Below are positions 63,375 to 64,000 of a stretch of DNA of 64,000 bases, piece by piece (the first letter of the stretch is position 1; each line of letters opens with the position of its first letter). Below the pieces are notes generated by a model. That model had not been told where the DNA came from and searched no databases. It saw only the letters and a program-made list of their open reading frames with translations. The position numbers and the translations under genes are program-made. Origin of the DNA: CAIWHR01 sp963813415 (lineage in GTDB: Bacteria > Pseudomonadota > Gammaproteobacteria > Burkholderiales > Casimicrobiaceae); NCBI GenBank assembly GCA_963813415.1, contig CAWEYW010000003.1, positions 124,001 to 188,000 on the forward strand, written 5' to 3'.

Positions 63375-63760
63375 GGGGGTGAACTGGTATCGACGGGGGT
63401 TGCAAAGCAGCGCGGGGCATGCCGAGGCGCTTGACCTCGTTAATCACGAGCAATCGCAAACTTAACTGCGAACGACGAAACGTACGCTCTGGCGGCTTAA
63501 CCCCGCCGGACCTCGCACCGGGAAGCGCTCGGCCCGGGTGACGAACCGCTAAAGGCAACTGCAGCGGCAAGTTGCAGCGAGGACATTCAGAGCGATCGCG
63601 TGCGTCCGGGTCACTTGGGCAGCACGTTAAAGCAAGGTGACTGGTCCTGTCGCAGCGTGTCTGTCCGCGGCGCCAGGACGAGATCAAATGACCGACTAAG
63701 CATGTAGTCCTGACTGTGGAGTGCTTCCGGACGCGAGTTCGATTCTCGCCACCTCCACCA
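63375..63760 (+). ncRNA. ssrA: Transfer-messenger RNA (tmRNA)
   Basis: tmRNA rescues stalled ribosomes and tags their products for proteolysis. The 386-base gene opens GGGGGTGAACTGGTATCGAC. It pairs with the 3' acceptor CACCTCC, followed by A and an encoded CCA. The 3' half has a T arm (GAGTTCGATTCTC). The tag frame at 63468-63500 encodes ANDETYALAA and a stop, a betaproteobacterial-type tag. Pseudoknot-like stems fill the middle. The 5' mature end is assigned from pairing and may be a base off. Confidence 0.97.
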
Positions 63761-63772
63761 ACAGCAGCAATG

Positions 63773-63801
63773 ACGGCCACCTGCGGGTGGCCGTTTTTTT
63801 T
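63773..63801 (+). terminator. Rho-independent terminator of ssrA
   Basis: ACGGCCACC and GGTGGCCGT form a nine-base-pair stem around a TGCG loop, followed by a run of eight T. It lies 12 bases past the tmRNA CCA end. Confidence 0.9.
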
Positions 63802-63824
63802 GGCCTTCCCCGTTGCAGGAGCGC

Positions 63825-64000
63825 CTACTGACGTCCGTCGGCGTGCGCTTGCATCTCGCGCTGACGGGAGGCAACGTCGGGTGCAACGGCAAGCCAGAAC
63901 TCAGTGGGCATGGGGTAACCGAGAATTCCGCTCAATCTGCTGACGGTGCTCGAAGTCAATAAGACGAAGCCGAAGACGGCATCCAATCGACTCCGCGATG
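63825..64000 (-). CDS. Possible C-terminal fragment of an unknown gene (runs off window)
   Basis: The minus strand is open from the window end to a TAG at 63825, 57 codons. It encodes VLLTSSTVSRLSGILGYPM, then PTEFWLAVAPDVASRQ, and ends ADGRQ. Codon third positions are less GC-rich than elsewhere in the window. The family is unrecognised. The 3' side of ssrA is a frequent island integration site, so this could be accessory DNA, but the visible piece is too short to decide. Confidence 0.3.
   Translation of the reverse strand, partial: SRSRLDAVFGFVLLTSSTVSRLSGILGYPMPTEFWLAVAPDVASRQREMQAHADGRQ

Overview
This 64 kb window is GC-rich chromosomal DNA, almost certainly from a betaproteobacterium. 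The main evidence is the tmRNA with tag ANDETYALAA, the gene order exbB-exbD-lpxK-Trm112-like-kdsB-adk, the glrK-qseG-glrR (qseEGF) module, and a PPi-dependent phosphofructokinase next to a proton-pumping pyrophosphatase. Coding density is high, GTG and TTG starts are common, and many neighbouring genes overlap by 1-8 bases. I see no prophage, CRISPR array or plasmid gene. The one clear mobile element is a group II intron at 42.5-44.3 kb.

Layout. 0-6.2 kb (minus strand): the 5' end of tgt, queA, a very large MalT/BTAD-type regulator, and a secreted two-repeat protein. 6.5-13 kb: tRNA-Leu(CAA), a DUF4337 membrane protein, folA, the divergent GlrK/QseG/GlrR two-component module, a sigma-54-promoted 53-residue small gene, and thyA. 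13-21.6 kb: an ArsR regulator coupled to an LplT-PlsC-like fusion, a DUF2339 giant membrane protein overlapping a convergent sirtuin, aroC, and xseA. 21.6-30 kb: a region with DnaA-box-like sites, glnS, htpX, a small unknown gene, a GST, a SWIB/histone-tail protein, a TraB/GumN-like protein, pdxH-MFS, and msrA. 30-42.4 kb: DUF47-pit phosphate uptake, a YihY-type protein, ExbB/ExbD, the LPS genes lpxK and kdsB, adk, a glycosyltransferase, pfp, an HCCA isomerase-like gene, and hppA. 42.5-45.9 kb: a class-C-like group II intron directly behind the hppA terminator, then three small genes of unknown role. 46-57 kb: ggt, an RlmK-like methyltransferase, ndh, lrgA, lrgB, an M13 peptidase, marC, cytochrome b561, two YceI genes, and an MBL-fold hydrolase. 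57-64 kb: mfd, an EamA exporter, manC, ssrA (tmRNA), and the edge of an unknown gene.

How the genes fit together. Most of the window is housekeeping: tRNA and folate metabolism, shikimate pathway, DNA repair, ribosome rescue and LPS precursors. Two themes stand out. Pyrophosphate energetics are represented by pfp and hppA, with adk nearby. Envelope biology is represented by Pit, ExbBD, LpxK, KdsB, ManC, HtpX and GlrK/QseG/GlrR. The most distinctive feature is a self-contained unit just behind glrR: two GlrR-type inverted sites, a perfect -24/-12 sigma-54 promoter, a 53-codon gene and a T-tailed terminator. It looks like an undescribed direct output of the GlrKR system.
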